64,000 nt of DNA from DASSUW01 sp963844405. GTDB taxonomy: Bacteria; Actinomycetota; Thermoleophilia; Solirubrobacterales; Solirubrobacteraceae. Of this stretch, positions 15,291-24,208 are shown piece after piece. The notes under the pieces were generated by a model. It saw only the letters and a list, made by a program, of their open reading frames with translations, was not told the origin of the DNA and ran no database searches. The DNA is taken from assembly GCA_963844405.1 (NCBI GenBank), contig CAWJNZ010000012.1, positions 186,001-250,000 of the forward strand. The letters run 5' to 3'. Within the stretch, counting starts at the first letter, position 1. The number at the start of each line of letters is the position of its first letter. The position numbers and the translations under genes are program-made.

Positions 15291-16907
15291 ATGCGACGGG
15301 TGATCGGGTTGGTGGCCGGGCTGTTGATCGCGCTGGGGGTCGCTGCGCCCGCGCAGGGCGCAGGGAAGTCCGAGCCGCCGAAACGGGTGCTGATCATCGT
15401 GCTCGACCAGCTGCGGCCCGACCTCGTCGACAAGTTCGACATGCGCAACGTGCGCGCGCTGATGCGCGAAGGCGCCAACTTCGAGAACGCCTATCTCGGC
15501 CACATGGCGTCGGAGACCGTGATCACCCACAACGTGATCACCAGCGGCCAGCTCCCCAGGGACATGGGCTGGTCGGACGAGGCGTTCCGCGACAGCGACA
15601 ACGTGCTCGGCGTCGCCAAGGACTCGATGTGGATCACCGGCTCGCTGACGCGCGACCAGTTCAACCTCCTCTTCGCCCACGAGGGCTACCTGAAGCTGGC
15701 GGACTACCTGCACGCCAAGTACCCCGGCACCAAGTTCATCGCCGCCGGCCAGAAGGACTACGCCGTCCACACGTCCAACGGGCCGACCGGGGACATCTCG
15801 GTCACGTTCTCCGGCCGCAACTTCGACTGCGACGGCGACGGCACCAACAACTGGCGCGGGCCGACCGGCTTGAACGTCCCGAGCTACATCTCGGGGCCGA
15901 CCTGCGGGCGCTTCTACGTCGACTCGTCGAGCTCCATGACGTACGGCACGGGGACGACCCCGCCGGCGTGGATGTACCCGCTCGACGGCAACCGCTTCGC
16001 CGTCGGCTTCGACCGGGCGCACGAGGGCGGCGACGTCTGGACCACCGACGCGGGGCTGGCCATGATGGAGCGCGAGCCGTGGAGCGGCATGCTGCTCACG
16101 CTCGGCTCGATCGACAAGGCGAGCCACATGTGGGGCGGCATCACCGACGACGGCGTCTATCCGCCCGGTTCGAATGAGGAGCAGGCGCACCTGCGCTTCG
16201 TCGCCAAGACGGCGGACGAGCAGGTCGGGAAGCTGATGAACCGCCTGCGCGAGCTGGGGCAGCTCGACGAGACGCTCGTCGTGCTCACCACCGACCACGG
16301 CGGCCAGCCGGCCACGCGCTTCCACGGCGTCAACGCGGCCGGCCGCAGCAACTTCAACTGGTACTACGGCGCGACGCAGAACGGCACCTTCCTGGCGCCG
16401 TCGCCGTCGCTGAACCCGCTGATCGCGACCGGCAACGTGCGCTTCACCTACCAGGACTCCGCGATCCGCACGTGGCTCACCGACACCTCGGACAGCGCCA
16501 AGCGGGAGGCGGCGCAGGTGATGTCCACGCTGCCGAGCGTGATCGCCAGCTACCGGCTCGACGGCGACCGCTACCGCCTCGTCGACGCCAACCCGGAGTC
16601 GATGACGCTGAGCGAGATGCTCTACTGGCGCCAGCACGGCCAGGAGATCGTCGACACGATGGCCGCGCCCTACTCCGCGGACGTCGTGGGCCTGCTCAAG
16701 GACGACACGAGCTACGGCGTCGCGGGCGACCACGGCGGCGCGCAGCGCCCGGTGCAGGAGATCCCGATCGCCTTCGCCGGCGCGGGCGTCGGCTCCCGCG
16801 ACCCACGCCATCCGCTGCGCTCGGTCGACATCCTGCCGACGATCCTGCGCGCGATGGACATCGAGGCCGGGCCGGGGCTCGACGGGAAGGCGGTGAACCT
16901 GCCGTAG
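15291..16907 (+). CDS. Secreted alkaline phosphatase / phosphodiesterase superfamily protein
   Basis: A 538-residue exported hydrolase. The signal peptide covers about residues 1-23 ('IGLVAGLLIALGVAAPAQGA'). The metal-binding Asp is in 'VLIIVLDQLRPDLVD', the presumed Thr nucleophile in 'MASETVITHNVITSGQLP', and further metal ligands in 'GSIDKASHMWGG', 'LTTDHGGQP' and 'VAGDHGGAQRPVQEIP'. The fold is shared by alkaline phosphatases, nucleotide pyrophosphatases and sulfatases; there is no sulfatase CxPxR. Substrate unknown. ATG 15291 sits 6 nt after GGAGGAGGG, a strong ribosome site. The next gene, fprA, follows after 19 bp. Confidence 0.82.
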   Translation: MRRVIGLVAGLLIALGVAAPAQGAGKSEPPKRVLIIVLDQLRPDLVDKFDMRNVRALMREGANFENAYLGHMASETVITHNVITSGQLPRDMGWSDEAFRDSDNVLGVAKDSMWITGSLTRDQFNLLFAHEGYLKLADYLHAKYPGTKFIAAGQKDYAVHTSNGPTGDISVTFSGRNFDCDGDGTNNWRGPTGLNVPSYISGPTCGRFYVDSSSSMTYGTGTTPPAWMYPLDGNRFAVGFDRAHEGGDVWTTDAGLAMMEREPWSGMLLTLGSIDKASHMWGGITDDGVYPPGSNEEQAHLRFVAKTADEQVGKLMNRLRELGQLDETLVVLTTDHGGQPATRFHGVNAAGRSNFNWYYGATQNGTFLAPSPSLNPLIATGNVRFTYQDSAIRTWLTDTSDSAKREAAQVMSTLPSVIASYRLDGDRYRLVDANPESMTLSEMLYWRQHGQEIVDTMAAPYSADVVGLLKDDTSYGVAGDHGGAQRPVQEIPIAFAGAGVGSRDPRHPLRSVDILPTILRAMDIEAGPGLDGKAVNLP

Positions 16908-16926
16908 CGCCGCTAGCGTAGAGGCC

Positions 16927-18252
16927 ATGAGATGTGCGGTCATCGGCGCCGGCCCCGCCGGCTTCTACGCCTGCGACAAGCTGCTGGCGGCCGGCTTCGA
17001 GGTCGACCTGCTCGACGCGCTGCCGACGCCGTTCGGGCTGGTGCGGTCGGGGGTGGCGCCTGACCATCCGAACATCAAGGCCGTCACGCGCGTGTACGAG
17101 AAGACGGCGGGCAAGCCGGGCTTCCGCTTCTTCGGCGGCGTGGTCCTGGGCGAGCACGTGTCGCGCGCCGACCTGCTCGAGCGCTACCACGCCGTCGTCT
17201 ACGCGATCGGGACCGACCTCGACCGGCGGCTGGGCATCCCCGGCGAGGACCTGCGCGGCTCGTATCCGGCCACGCGCTTCGTGGCCTGGTACAACGGCCA
17301 CCCGGACGCCTGCGACGAGTCGTTCGACCTCTCGGCCGAGCGGGCGGTGGTGGTCGGCAACGGCAACGTGGCGATCGACGTCGCGCGCATGCTTCTGCTC
17401 GACCCCGACGAGCTGGCGCTGACCGACACGGCCGACCACGCGATCGCTCCGCTGGCGTCCGCCGGCGTGTCCGAGGTGATCCTGCTCGGCCGCCGCGGCC
17501 CCGAACACGCCGCGTTCACCAACCCCGAGCTGCGCGAGCTGGGGGAGATGACCGGGGTCGACGTGCAGGTCGACCCCGCCGAGCTGGAGGGCGTCGACGA
17601 GCCCGAGGACCCGACCAAGCGCCGCAACCTGGAGATCCTCAGGTCGTACGCCGAGCGGCCGGCGGGCAGCAACGGGCGGCGCATCGGCCTGAAGTTCCGG
17701 CGCTCACCGGCCGAGATCCTCGGCGACGAGCGGGTGACCGGCCTGCGCGTCGTCCGCAACCGGATCGAGGCCGGCCGCGCCGTCCCGACCGGCGAGGAGG
17801 AGGTCATCGGCTGCGGGCTGGTGTTCCGGTCGATCGGCTACACCGGCCGGCCGGTCGACGAGGTGCCGTTCGACGCGGACCGCGGCCTGATCCGCAACGA
17901 GGGCGGGCGCGTGTGCGACGAGCAGGGCGTCCCGCACCGCGGCGAGTACGCCGTCGGCTGGATCAAGCGCGGGCCGAGCGGCGTGATCGGCACGAACAAG
18001 AAGGACGCCGCCGACACCGTCGCGAAGGTCGTCGAGGACGCCGAGGCCGGCCGGCTCGACGCCGACAAGCCGGACGCGGACGAGTGCACGCAGTGGCTCG
18101 CCGAGCGCGCGCCCGACGCCGTCACCTGGGAGGGCTGGCAGGCGATCGACGAGCACGAGCGCACGGCCGGCGAGCCGCACGGCCGGCCGCGGGTCAAGCT
18201 CGTCCGGCTCGGCGACCTGGTGGCCGCCGGCCGGCGAGCGGTCAGCGCCTGA
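16927..18252 (+). CDS. fprA: Ferredoxin/adrenodoxin-type NADP+ reductase
   Basis: The 441-residue protein passes electrons between NADPH and ferredoxins and feeds cytochromes P450 and other oxygenases. It shows the FAD motif 'CAVIGAGPAGFYACDKL', the family fingerprint 'PTPFGLVRSGVAPDHPNIKAV', the NADP motif 'AVVVGNGNVAIDVARML', 'VFRSIGYTGRPVDEVPFD' and 'VGWIKRGPSGVIGTNKKDA'. Length and order match mycobacterial FprA. There is no clear Shine-Dalgarno, but TAGCGT ends 7 nt before the ATG, suggesting a near-leaderless transcript. No ferredoxin gene is adjacent. Confidence 0.93.
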   Translation: MRCAVIGAGPAGFYACDKLLAAGFEVDLLDALPTPFGLVRSGVAPDHPNIKAVTRVYEKTAGKPGFRFFGGVVLGEHVSRADLLERYHAVVYAIGTDLDRRLGIPGEDLRGSYPATRFVAWYNGHPDACDESFDLSAERAVVVGNGNVAIDVARMLLLDPDELALTDTADHAIAPLASAGVSEVILLGRRGPEHAAFTNPELRELGEMTGVDVQVDPAELEGVDEPEDPTKRRNLEILRSYAERPAGSNGRRIGLKFRRSPAEILGDERVTGLRVVRNRIEAGRAVPTGEEEVIGCGLVFRSIGYTGRPVDEVPFDADRGLIRNEGGRVCDEQGVPHRGEYAVGWIKRGPSGVIGTNKKDAADTVAKVVEDAEAGRLDADKPDADECTQWLAERAPDAVTWEGWQAIDEHERTAGEPHGRPRVKLVRLGDLVAAGRRAVSA

Positions 18253-18261
18253 TCAACCTGT

Positions 18262-18754
18262 TCAGCGGATCCGGAAGCTGCGCGTGACGCTGACGATGTT
18301 GCGGCCGCTCTGGCTGAGCGTGACCGACGCCTTGTAGCGCCCGGCCCGCAGGCCGCGCAGCGGGGTGAGCTTCAGGTTGACGAGCTTGCCGGGGAGGATC
18401 CGCATCGGCGGGAGTAGCGGTAGGCCTTGCCGCGCTCGAGCACGGGCACGCCGCGGCGGAAGCCCAGCGGCTGGTCGGCGAGTCGCATCGACAGCTTCGG
18501 CGCACGGCAGCCTGGCTGCGGGACGGGCGTGCCGGGACCGCTGCCAGGCGGCGACGGGCTCTGCGCGATGGTGCCGGAGCCGATCTCGATGGTCCGAGGG
18601 TGACCGAGGCGGAGCTCAGGGCGGCGCCGTCGGGGACCGCCGAGATGGTGAGCGTCATCGCGCCCGCCACCGGGCTGCGCCATCCGGCGACGGTCCCGGT
18701 CGGGTCCGCGGCCGCGACGGCAGGCGCCAGCAGCACGGCGGCACCCGTGAGCAC
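18262..18754 (-). pseudogene. Small secreted protein, frameshifted as sequenced
   Basis: Read across frames, the minus strand encodes a signal-peptide-like start ('VLTGAAVLLAPAVAAADP'), a region 'AMTLTISAVPDGAALSSASVTLG', then 'MRLADQPLGFRRGVPVLERGKAYRY' in another frame and a C-terminus 'ILPGKLVNLKLTPLRGLRAG' ending 'NIVSVTRSFRIR'. The alternating hydrophobic pattern suggests a beta-sandwich exported protein of about 160 residues. Two frame changes are needed, near 18590 and 18415; the net length is +1. The exact start is uncertain (GTG 18754 is one option). No family was recognised. It converges on fprA with 9 bp between stops. Confidence 0.5.
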
Positions 18755-19000
18755 GACACCCGTGACCCGAACGTAGCCCGTCTTCTGTCGTACGTCAACC
18801 GACTTTTGACCAGGCGAGGGGAAAACCCACGAATGCTCGCCCCCGAGCGCCGCTGGATGACGTCGGTTCAGACGGGCCGGGGGACTTTTCCCTAACACCG
18901 GGCTGGCTTTTGCTGAAGTTCGGCATTACACTGGCCGACCGCCGCGGCTGGAGGGCCACGGGGGACGTCAGATCATCTTCGGAGGAGGGAAGCAGTACTC

Positions 19001-22000
19001 ATGCGATTGAGCACGGCAACGCGCCATATGGCGCTGCCCGCATTCGCCGGGCTGATGCTCGTGGCACCAGGATCGGCCATGGCCGCCCAGGTCGACGCCG
19101 GCGCCGCCGCCAAGCGGCCGGCACCGCTGCGATCCGTCAGCGCACCGCCTCGGCAGGTGCTCGCCGGCGGGTCGTTCGACCTGACCGCACGCATCGCCAA
19201 CTCGGCCCGGCGCGACACCAGGCCGCGCCTCGTGGTCCGCCTCCGCAAGCACAAGTACGCGTCCGGTGGTCGCGTGCTCCTGGCTCGCAAGCTCGGCAAG
19301 GTCAACGGCGGAAAGGCCCGCAGGTTCAAGGTCGAGGTCGATCTGCCCAGCTCGCTGGCGGCCGGCAAGTACTGGCTCTCCGTCTGCGCTCGCACCCGCG
19401 CCGGCGCGAGCTGTAAGCGCTCGGCCCGCCGCTTCGAGGTCGTCAAGGCTTCTGCCTCGCCGGCGCCGGGTGGTGGCGGCGGTGGCGGTGGCGGCGGTGG
19501 CGGCGAGAACGCGCCGGCCCCGCGCTACGACGTCCTCGCGTTCACCGAGAACGCCGGTGGGGCTCATGCCGCCACCGCGGACGCCGTCGACGCGCTGCGC
19601 GACGTCGGCCGGCGCAACCGCTTCAGCGTGACCGTCGCCAACGACTCGGCCGGCGTGTTCACCGAGGCCAACCTCAAGCGCTACCGCTCGGTGGTGTTCC
19701 TCAACACGGGCGGCGACGTCCTCAGCGACGCCGAGCAGACCGCGTTCGAGAACTACTTCAAGGACGGCGGCGGCTTCCTCGGCGTGCACTCGGCCGTCGA
19801 GACGGAGACGGGCTGGGCCTTCATGGACGGCCTGCTCGGCGTCCAGCAGGACCAGGGAACGCGTGTCAAGGGCGGCGCCTCGGCGCTCGACGAGGCGACG
19901 ATCAAGGTCGCCGACCGCGTCCACGACGCCAGCAAGAGCCTGCCCGAGCGCTGGACGGTCAGCGACTCGTTCTACAACTACCGGCAGAACGTCCGCGGCT
20001 TCTCGCACGTGCTCGCCACGGTCGACGAGAACACGTACGACGCCGGGGCGGCCGCGAACCGCATGGGCTTCGACCACCCGATCGCGTGGTGCAAGGACTA
20101 CCAGGGCGGCCGCTCCTTCTACACGGGCCTCGGTTCGAACGGCAGCGCGTTCCGCAGCGACAACCTGCGCCAGCACCTCGCCGGCGCGATCGCCTGGACG
20201 GCGGGCGTCTCCGACCCCGTGTACAGCGACTGCGGCGCGACCGTGCTGTCGAACTTTCAGCAGGTCAAGATCACCGCGCCGCCGAACCTGAACGAGCCGA
20301 TCGGCTTCGACCAGTTCCCGGACGGCCGAGTCATCCAGACGACCCGTGACGGCCGCGTGCGCCTGCACGACCCGGAGACGGGCACGGCCGACGTGATCGC
20401 GCAGATCCCGGTCTACACCAACAGCGAGGACGGGCTCTACGGCCCCGCCGTGGACAACGACTTCGCCAGCAACAAGTGGGTCTACCTCTACTACGCGCCC
20501 GTGGAGATGGAGGGCACCGCCCAGAGCGGCAAGCCGTACCCGAACGTCACGCCGGCCGGCAACGCTCCGACGGTGGGGCCGACCAAGGAGACGTGGGACG
20601 AGTGGATGGGCTACTTCCAGCTCTCGCGCTTCAAGTTCGTCGAGGCGTCGGGTGACGAGCCCGCTCACCTCGACCTGGCGAGCGAGCAGAAGATCCTCAA
20701 GGTCGAGAACGACCGCGGGGCGTGCTGCCACGTCGCCGGCGACATCGACTTCGACAAGCACAACAACCTGTGGCTCGTCACGGGTGACGACACGCCCGCC
20801 GGCTCGATCGGCGCGCAGCAGTTCCCGCCGTTCAACGACACGAAGACCAACGAGTCGCAGACGGTGACGGGCGGCGGCACCGCGGGCGGGACGTTCACGC
20901 TCACGTTCGCCGGCCAGACCACGGGGCCGATCGCGGTCCCGATCAGCAACAGCGACCTCGAGGCCAAGCTCGAGGCGCTCGACAACATCGACGACGTGAC
21001 GGTGGCCGGCAACAACGCCCGCACGGTGACGTTCGTCGGCAGCCTCGCCCAGAAGGACGTGCCGCAGATGACGGCGACCCCGTCCGGCGGGGCCACGGCG
21101 ACCATCGCGACCACGCAGGAGGGCGACTGGTTCGTCGCTCCGCACAACGACGCGCGGCGCACCTCGACCAACACCAACGACCTGCGCGGGAAGCTCATCC
21201 GCATCAAGGTCAACGGCGACGGCTCCTACTCGGTCCCGAGCGGCAACCTGTTCAAGGAGGGCACCGTCGGCACGCGGCCGGAGATCTACGCGATGGGCTT
21301 CCGGAACCCGTTCCGGGTCCAGGTCGACTCCAAGGGCGTGGCGTACGTGACCGACTACTCGCCGGACTCGCGGGCGCCCACCAACTTCCGCGGGCCCGCC
21401 GGTACGGGTCGCGTGGAGATCGTCCGCAAGCCGTCGAACTACGGCTGGCCGATGTGCTACGGCCCGCAGCTGCCGATCTACCAGTGGGACTTCTCCCGCC
21501 AGGTGACGTTCGGCGAGCCGTTCGACTGCGACAACCCCGACCAGGGGCCGGCGAACACGTCGCGCTGGAACACCGGTCTGCGGCACTCGCCGCCGATCAC
21601 CCAGCCGGACATCTGGTACTCGTACAACGACAACGCCACGCCGCCGCAGGGCACCCCGTGCCTCGCGTACTACGACGGCTCCGGCGGCACCTGCCCGCAG
21701 CTCTTCCCCGAGCTCGGGACGGGCGGCGTCGGCCCGCACGGCGCGGACGTCTACGAGTGGGACGCCAACAACCCGAGCAAGACGAAGTTCCCGCCGTACT
21801 ACGACGGGTCGGTCATGCTCGGCGAGTTCACGCGCGACTACCTGCGTGAGGTGAAGCTCGACTCCAAGGGCGGGATCCTCAAGATCAACCAGACGCTGAA
21901 CTGCGGCGCGTTCGGCGGCGCGGCCAACCCGGCCCAGCCGTTCGAGTGCGACAACCCGATGGACATGCAGTTCGGCGACGACGGCAACCTCTACCTGCTC

Positions 22001-23104
22001 ACCTACGGCGACGGCTTCTTCGTCGCCAACCCGGACGCGGGCCTCTACAAGTTCGAGTACGTGGCCGGCGAGCAGGATCCGAAGGCCGTCCTCAGCGCGA
22101 CGCCGACCAACGGCGTGGCCCCGCTGACGGTGCAGTTCCGCGGCGACCAGTCGACCGATCCGGACATCCCGGACGGCGACTCGATCCGCTACGAGTGGGA
22201 CTTCACCAGCGACGGGACCGTCGACTCGATCGACCCGAACCCGACGTTCACGTACACGGCGAACGGCGTCTACACCGCTCGCCTGACCGTGACCGACGCG
22301 GCCGGGAACACGAACATCAAGACGATCCAGATCGTCGTCGGCAACACCGCCCCGACGGTGACGATCAACACCCCCGTGGACGGCGACTTCTTCGCCTGGG
22401 GTGACTCGATCCCGTACACGGTGACGGTGACCGACCCGCAGGACGCGACGATCGACTGCAATCGCGTCCAGGTCACGTTCGTGCTCGTGCACGACCAGCA
22501 CGGCCACGGCGAGTCGACGCAGACCGGCTGCTCGGGCACGCTTCCGACGTCGGCCGAGGAGGCGGGCCACGGCGGCTACCTGGCCGGCGGCATCAACGCC
22601 TCGTACACCGATACCGGTGGCGCGGGCGGGACCCCGCCGCTGACCACGGACGCGCAGCACGTGGTGCAGCTGGCGCGCCAGCACGTCGAGTTCGTGCAGG
22701 CGGCTTCGGGCATCCAGTTCTCGACCGTCGCGGCGCCGGAGACGGATCCGCTCGGCGGGAACCAGTCGGCCAACCAGATCGATCCGGGTGACTGGCTGCT
22801 GCTCAACAACCGGTACCTGTTCGACGGTGTGAACAACATCAAGGTCCGGTTCGCGAACAACCAGGCCGCGGGGACGCTGCGCGGGCACCTGGACGTGCGC
22901 CTCGACGCGGTCGACGGCCCCGTGGCCGCCACGTGCGAGCTGCGGTCGACCGGCAACAACGGTGTCTACCAGGACATCAACTGCCCGGTCAGCGGCGTCA
23001 CCGGAACCCACCGGGTCTACCTGACGTTCAGGCAGGCGACGGGCGGCCCCGCCACGGGCTTCGGCCTCATCAACTGGGTCGAGTTCGGCGGGCCGGGCGT
23101 CTAG
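19001..23104 (+). CDS. Large secreted protein: ThuA-like domain + PQQ-type sugar dehydrogenase propeller + PKD + carbohydrate-binding domain
   Basis: A 1367-residue exported protein. Residues 1-29 are a signal peptide; 45-150 look like an Ig/CARDB-type domain; a poly-glycine linker lies at about 157-168. A ThuA-like fold follows (about 175-402; 'YDVLAFTENAGGAHAATADAV', 'GGGFLGVHSAVET'). A glucose/sorbosone dehydrogenase beta-propeller occupies about 425-1020 ('EDGLYGPAVDNDFASNKWVYLYY', 'VTGDDTPAGS', 'EIYAMGFRNPFRVQVD'), with a foreign beta repeat inserted at about 618-706. A PKD domain (1028-1113) and a CBM6/35-like tail (1207-1367) end the protein. It probably oxidises polysaccharide-derived sugars outside the cell. 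ATG 19001 follows GGAGGAGGG by 11 nt. Confidence 0.85.
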   Translation: MRLSTATRHMALPAFAGLMLVAPGSAMAAQVDAGAAAKRPAPLRSVSAPPRQVLAGGSFDLTARIANSARRDTRPRLVVRLRKHKYASGGRVLLARKLGKVNGGKARRFKVEVDLPSSLAAGKYWLSVCARTRAGASCKRSARRFEVVKASASPAPGGGGGGGGGGGGENAPAPRYDVLAFTENAGGAHAATADAVDALRDVGRRNRFSVTVANDSAGVFTEANLKRYRSVVFLNTGGDVLSDAEQTAFENYFKDGGGFLGVHSAVETETGWAFMDGLLGVQQDQGTRVKGGASALDEATIKVADRVHDASKSLPERWTVSDSFYNYRQNVRGFSHVLATVDENTYDAGAAANRMGFDHPIAWCKDYQGGRSFYTGLGSNGSAFRSDNLRQHLAGAIAWTAGVSDPVYSDCGATVLSNFQQVKITAPPNLNEPIGFDQFPDGRVIQTTRDGRVRLHDPETGTADVIAQIPVYTNSEDGLYGPAVDNDFASNKWVYLYYAPVEMEGTAQSGKPYPNVTPAGNAPTVGPTKETWDEWMGYFQLSRFKFVEASGDEPAHLDLASEQKILKVENDRGACCHVAGDIDFDKHNNLWLVTGDDTPAGSIGAQQFPPFNDTKTNESQTVTGGGTAGGTFTLTFAGQTTGPIAVPISNSDLEAKLEALDNIDDVTVAGNNARTVTFVGSLAQKDVPQMTATPSGGATATIATTQEGDWFVAPHNDARRTSTNTNDLRGKLIRIKVNGDGSYSVPSGNLFKEGTVGTRPEIYAMGFRNPFRVQVDSKGVAYVTDYSPDSRAPTNFRGPAGTGRVEIVRKPSNYGWPMCYGPQLPIYQWDFSRQVTFGEPFDCDNPDQGPANTSRWNTGLRHSPPITQPDIWYSYNDNATPPQGTPCLAYYDGSGGTCPQLFPELGTGGVGPHGADVYEWDANNPSKTKFPPYYDGSVMLGEFTRDYLREVKLDSKGGILKINQTLNCGAFGGAANPAQPFECDNPMDMQFGDDGNLYLLTYGDGFFVANPDAGLYKFEYVAGEQDPKAVLSATPTNGVAPLTVQFRGDQSTDPDIPDGDSIRYEWDFTSDGTVDSIDPNPTFTYTANGVYTARLTVTDAAGNTNIKTIQIVVGNTAPTVTINTPVDGDFFAWGDSIPYTVTVTDPQDATIDCNRVQVTFVLVHDQHGHGESTQTGCSGTLPTSAEEAGHGGYLAGGINASYTDTGGAGGTPPLTTDAQHVVQLARQHVEFVQAASGIQFSTVAAPETDPLGGNQSANQIDPGDWLLLNNRYLFDGVNNIKVRFANNQAAGTLRGHLDVRLDAVDGPVAATCELRSTGNNGVYQDINCPVSGVTGTHRVYLTFRQATGGPATGFGLINWVEFGGPGV

Positions 23105-23117
23105 CCGGCTCGGCCTC

Positions 23118-23147
23118 GGGGCGTCGCGGCTTCGGCCGCGGCGCCCC
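23118..23147 (+). terminator. Strong GC hairpin with TTCG loop after the large secreted gene
   Basis: Thirteen-base arms (23118-23130 and 23135-23147) pair with one G-T wobble around a TTCG tetraloop, 14 bp after the stop codon. There is no U-tract, as is common for actinobacterial terminators. Confidence 0.7.
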
Positions 23148-23162
23148 GCGGTTCGTCTCTCG

Positions 23163-23193
23163 GGGGGCGTCGCGGCGTTCGCCGCGGTGTCCC
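23163..23193. terminator. Second GC hairpin, likely bidirectional terminator
   Basis: A second imperfect stem (GGGGCGTCGCGGC paired with GCCGCGGTGTCCC) repeats the sequence style of the first hairpin. It ends one base before the stop codon of a small minus-strand frame at 23194. The tandem pair could stop transcription from both sides. Confidence 0.5.
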
Positions 23194-23310
23194 TCAGAGG
23201 GGCTTCGGCGCCGTGACGATGAACGGATCCGGCTCGACCGGCTGAGGCGGCCGGACCGTCTCCGTCACGGTGAAGCCCAGACGGGGCGGGGTGGGGAGGA
23301 CACTGCTCAC
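23194..23310 (-). other. Small minus-strand reading frame (38 aa), possible gene remnant
   Basis: The frame starts at GTG 23310 and reads through 'LGFTVTETVRPPQPVEPDP' to 'FIVTAPKPL'-stop. It is reminiscent of the C-terminus of a SAM methyltransferase, where such a strand-turn-strand ends the fold, but no catalytic part is present. It fills most of the 309-bp gap between the secreted genes and stops at a hairpin. It may be the relic of a deleted gene or a chance frame. Confidence 0.3.
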
Positions 23311-23345
23311 GGTGCGCAGCCTTTCGCGCCACGCTTGGCGGCCGG

Positions 23346-23373
23346 TTGGCGCAACCTTGGCGATCGCTAGGCT
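23346..23373 (+). promoter_or_regulatory. Candidate sigma-70-type promoter for the DUF1080 gene
   Basis: TTGGCG (23346-23351) and TAGGCT (23368-23373) are spaced by 16 bp and lie about 40 bp upstream of the ATG at 23414. The spacing and sequence fit a housekeeping actinobacterial promoter. Confidence 0.45.
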
Positions 23374-23413
23374 CTCTCTCGCTGAGCATGTAGGCGGAAG
23401 CGGGAGGAATCAC

Positions 23414-24208
23414 ATGCGCAAGTTCTTGGTGCTGCTCGCGCTGGGGGCACTCGCGGCAGGGGCCGCGATCCCGGCAGCGGCCGATTCGGGCAACGAGCAG
23501 CGAAGCGAGGCCGCGGCCGAGGCCGGCGGCTACGAGATGATCTTCGACGGCACCCAGCGCTCGTTCAACCGCTGGCGCTACGCCGGCGGCGCCTCGATGA
23601 AGCTGCAGCGCGACGGGACGATCCGGTCGGGCCCGGGCGCGCCGGGGCTCGGCGTGCTCTGGTACGCGGCGCGGCCGTACGGCGACTTCTCGCTGAAGCT
23701 GCAGTTCCGCGACGACGCGCCCGAGGAGGGCGCGCGCGCCAACAGCGGGATCCAGGTCCGCTTCCCGGCGCCGCACCCGCCGGTCCCGGGCTGCCCGATG
23801 ACCTTCAACGGGAACCCGATCACCGACGCCGGGGCGCCCGCGTGGATCGCGGTCAACTGCGGCCACGAGATCCAGATCAACGACAACCCGACGGGCGATC
23901 CCCGCAAGACGGGCTCGATCTACGGCTTCAAGGACCTCGACATCGCCGCCGCGCGGCCGGTGCCCAAGGGCACCTGGAGCGACATCGAGATCCGCGTCGA
24001 GGGCCAGACGTACCGCGTCTGGCGCGACGGCGTGCTGATCAACGAGTACGAGAACGTGCCCGGCGTGTACATGCAGGGCCGCCCGAACGACCCGCCGTCG
24101 GAGGCGCGCGGGCTGGTCGGCTACATCGGCCTGCAGGCCCACGGCGCGCCGAACGACGTCGTGTCGTTCCGGCACGTGCGGATCAAGGACCTGTCAGATC
24201 GCGACTAG
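23414..24208 (+). CDS. Secreted DUF1080 (3-keto-disaccharide hydrolase-like) protein
   Basis: The 264-residue protein has a signal peptide (about 1-23, 'FLVLLALGALAAGAAIPAAA') and one concanavalin-like DUF1080 domain: 'MIFDGTQRSFNRWRYAGGAS' (usually FNGKDLSGW), 'ANSGIQVRFPAP' (the NSGI motif), 'HEIQINDN', 'GSIYGF', and 'GTWSDIEIRVEGQTYRVWRDGVLINEYEN'. Family members hydrolyse 3-keto-glycosides or bind sugars. Its place after the ThuA/dehydrogenase protein suggests a shared extracellular sugar-oxidation route. GGGAGG precedes ATG 23414 by 7 nt. Its stop overlaps the convergent dehydrogenase gene by 4 bp. Confidence 0.85.
   Translation: MRKFLVLLALGALAAGAAIPAAADSGNEQRSEAAAEAGGYEMIFDGTQRSFNRWRYAGGASMKLQRDGTIRSGPGAPGLGVLWYAARPYGDFSLKLQFRDDAPEEGARANSGIQVRFPAPHPPVPGCPMTFNGNPITDAGAPAWIAVNCGHEIQINDNPTGDPRKTGSIYGFKDLDIAAARPVPKGTWSDIEIRVEGQTYRVWRDGVLINEYENVPGVYMQGRPNDPPSEARGLVGYIGLQAHGAPNDVVSFRHVRIKDLSDRD

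Noticed and set aside
18833..18895. A 20-codon plus-strand frame starting at ATG 18833
   Set aside because: Poor ribosome-site spacing, no coupling to another gene and no coding character; unlike the peptide at 2903.
23194..23310. Calling the 38-codon frame a methyltransferase gene
   Set aside because: Only a C-terminal-like strand pattern is present; there is no SAM-binding motif, so it is listed merely as a possible remnant.
18968..24175. A 1735-codon minus-strand open frame opposite the large secreted gene
   Set aside because: It mirrors the plus-strand gene in a high-GC shadow frame, is Arg/Val/Asp-rich and shows no domain motifs, while the plus strand has clear domains, signal peptides and ribosome sites.
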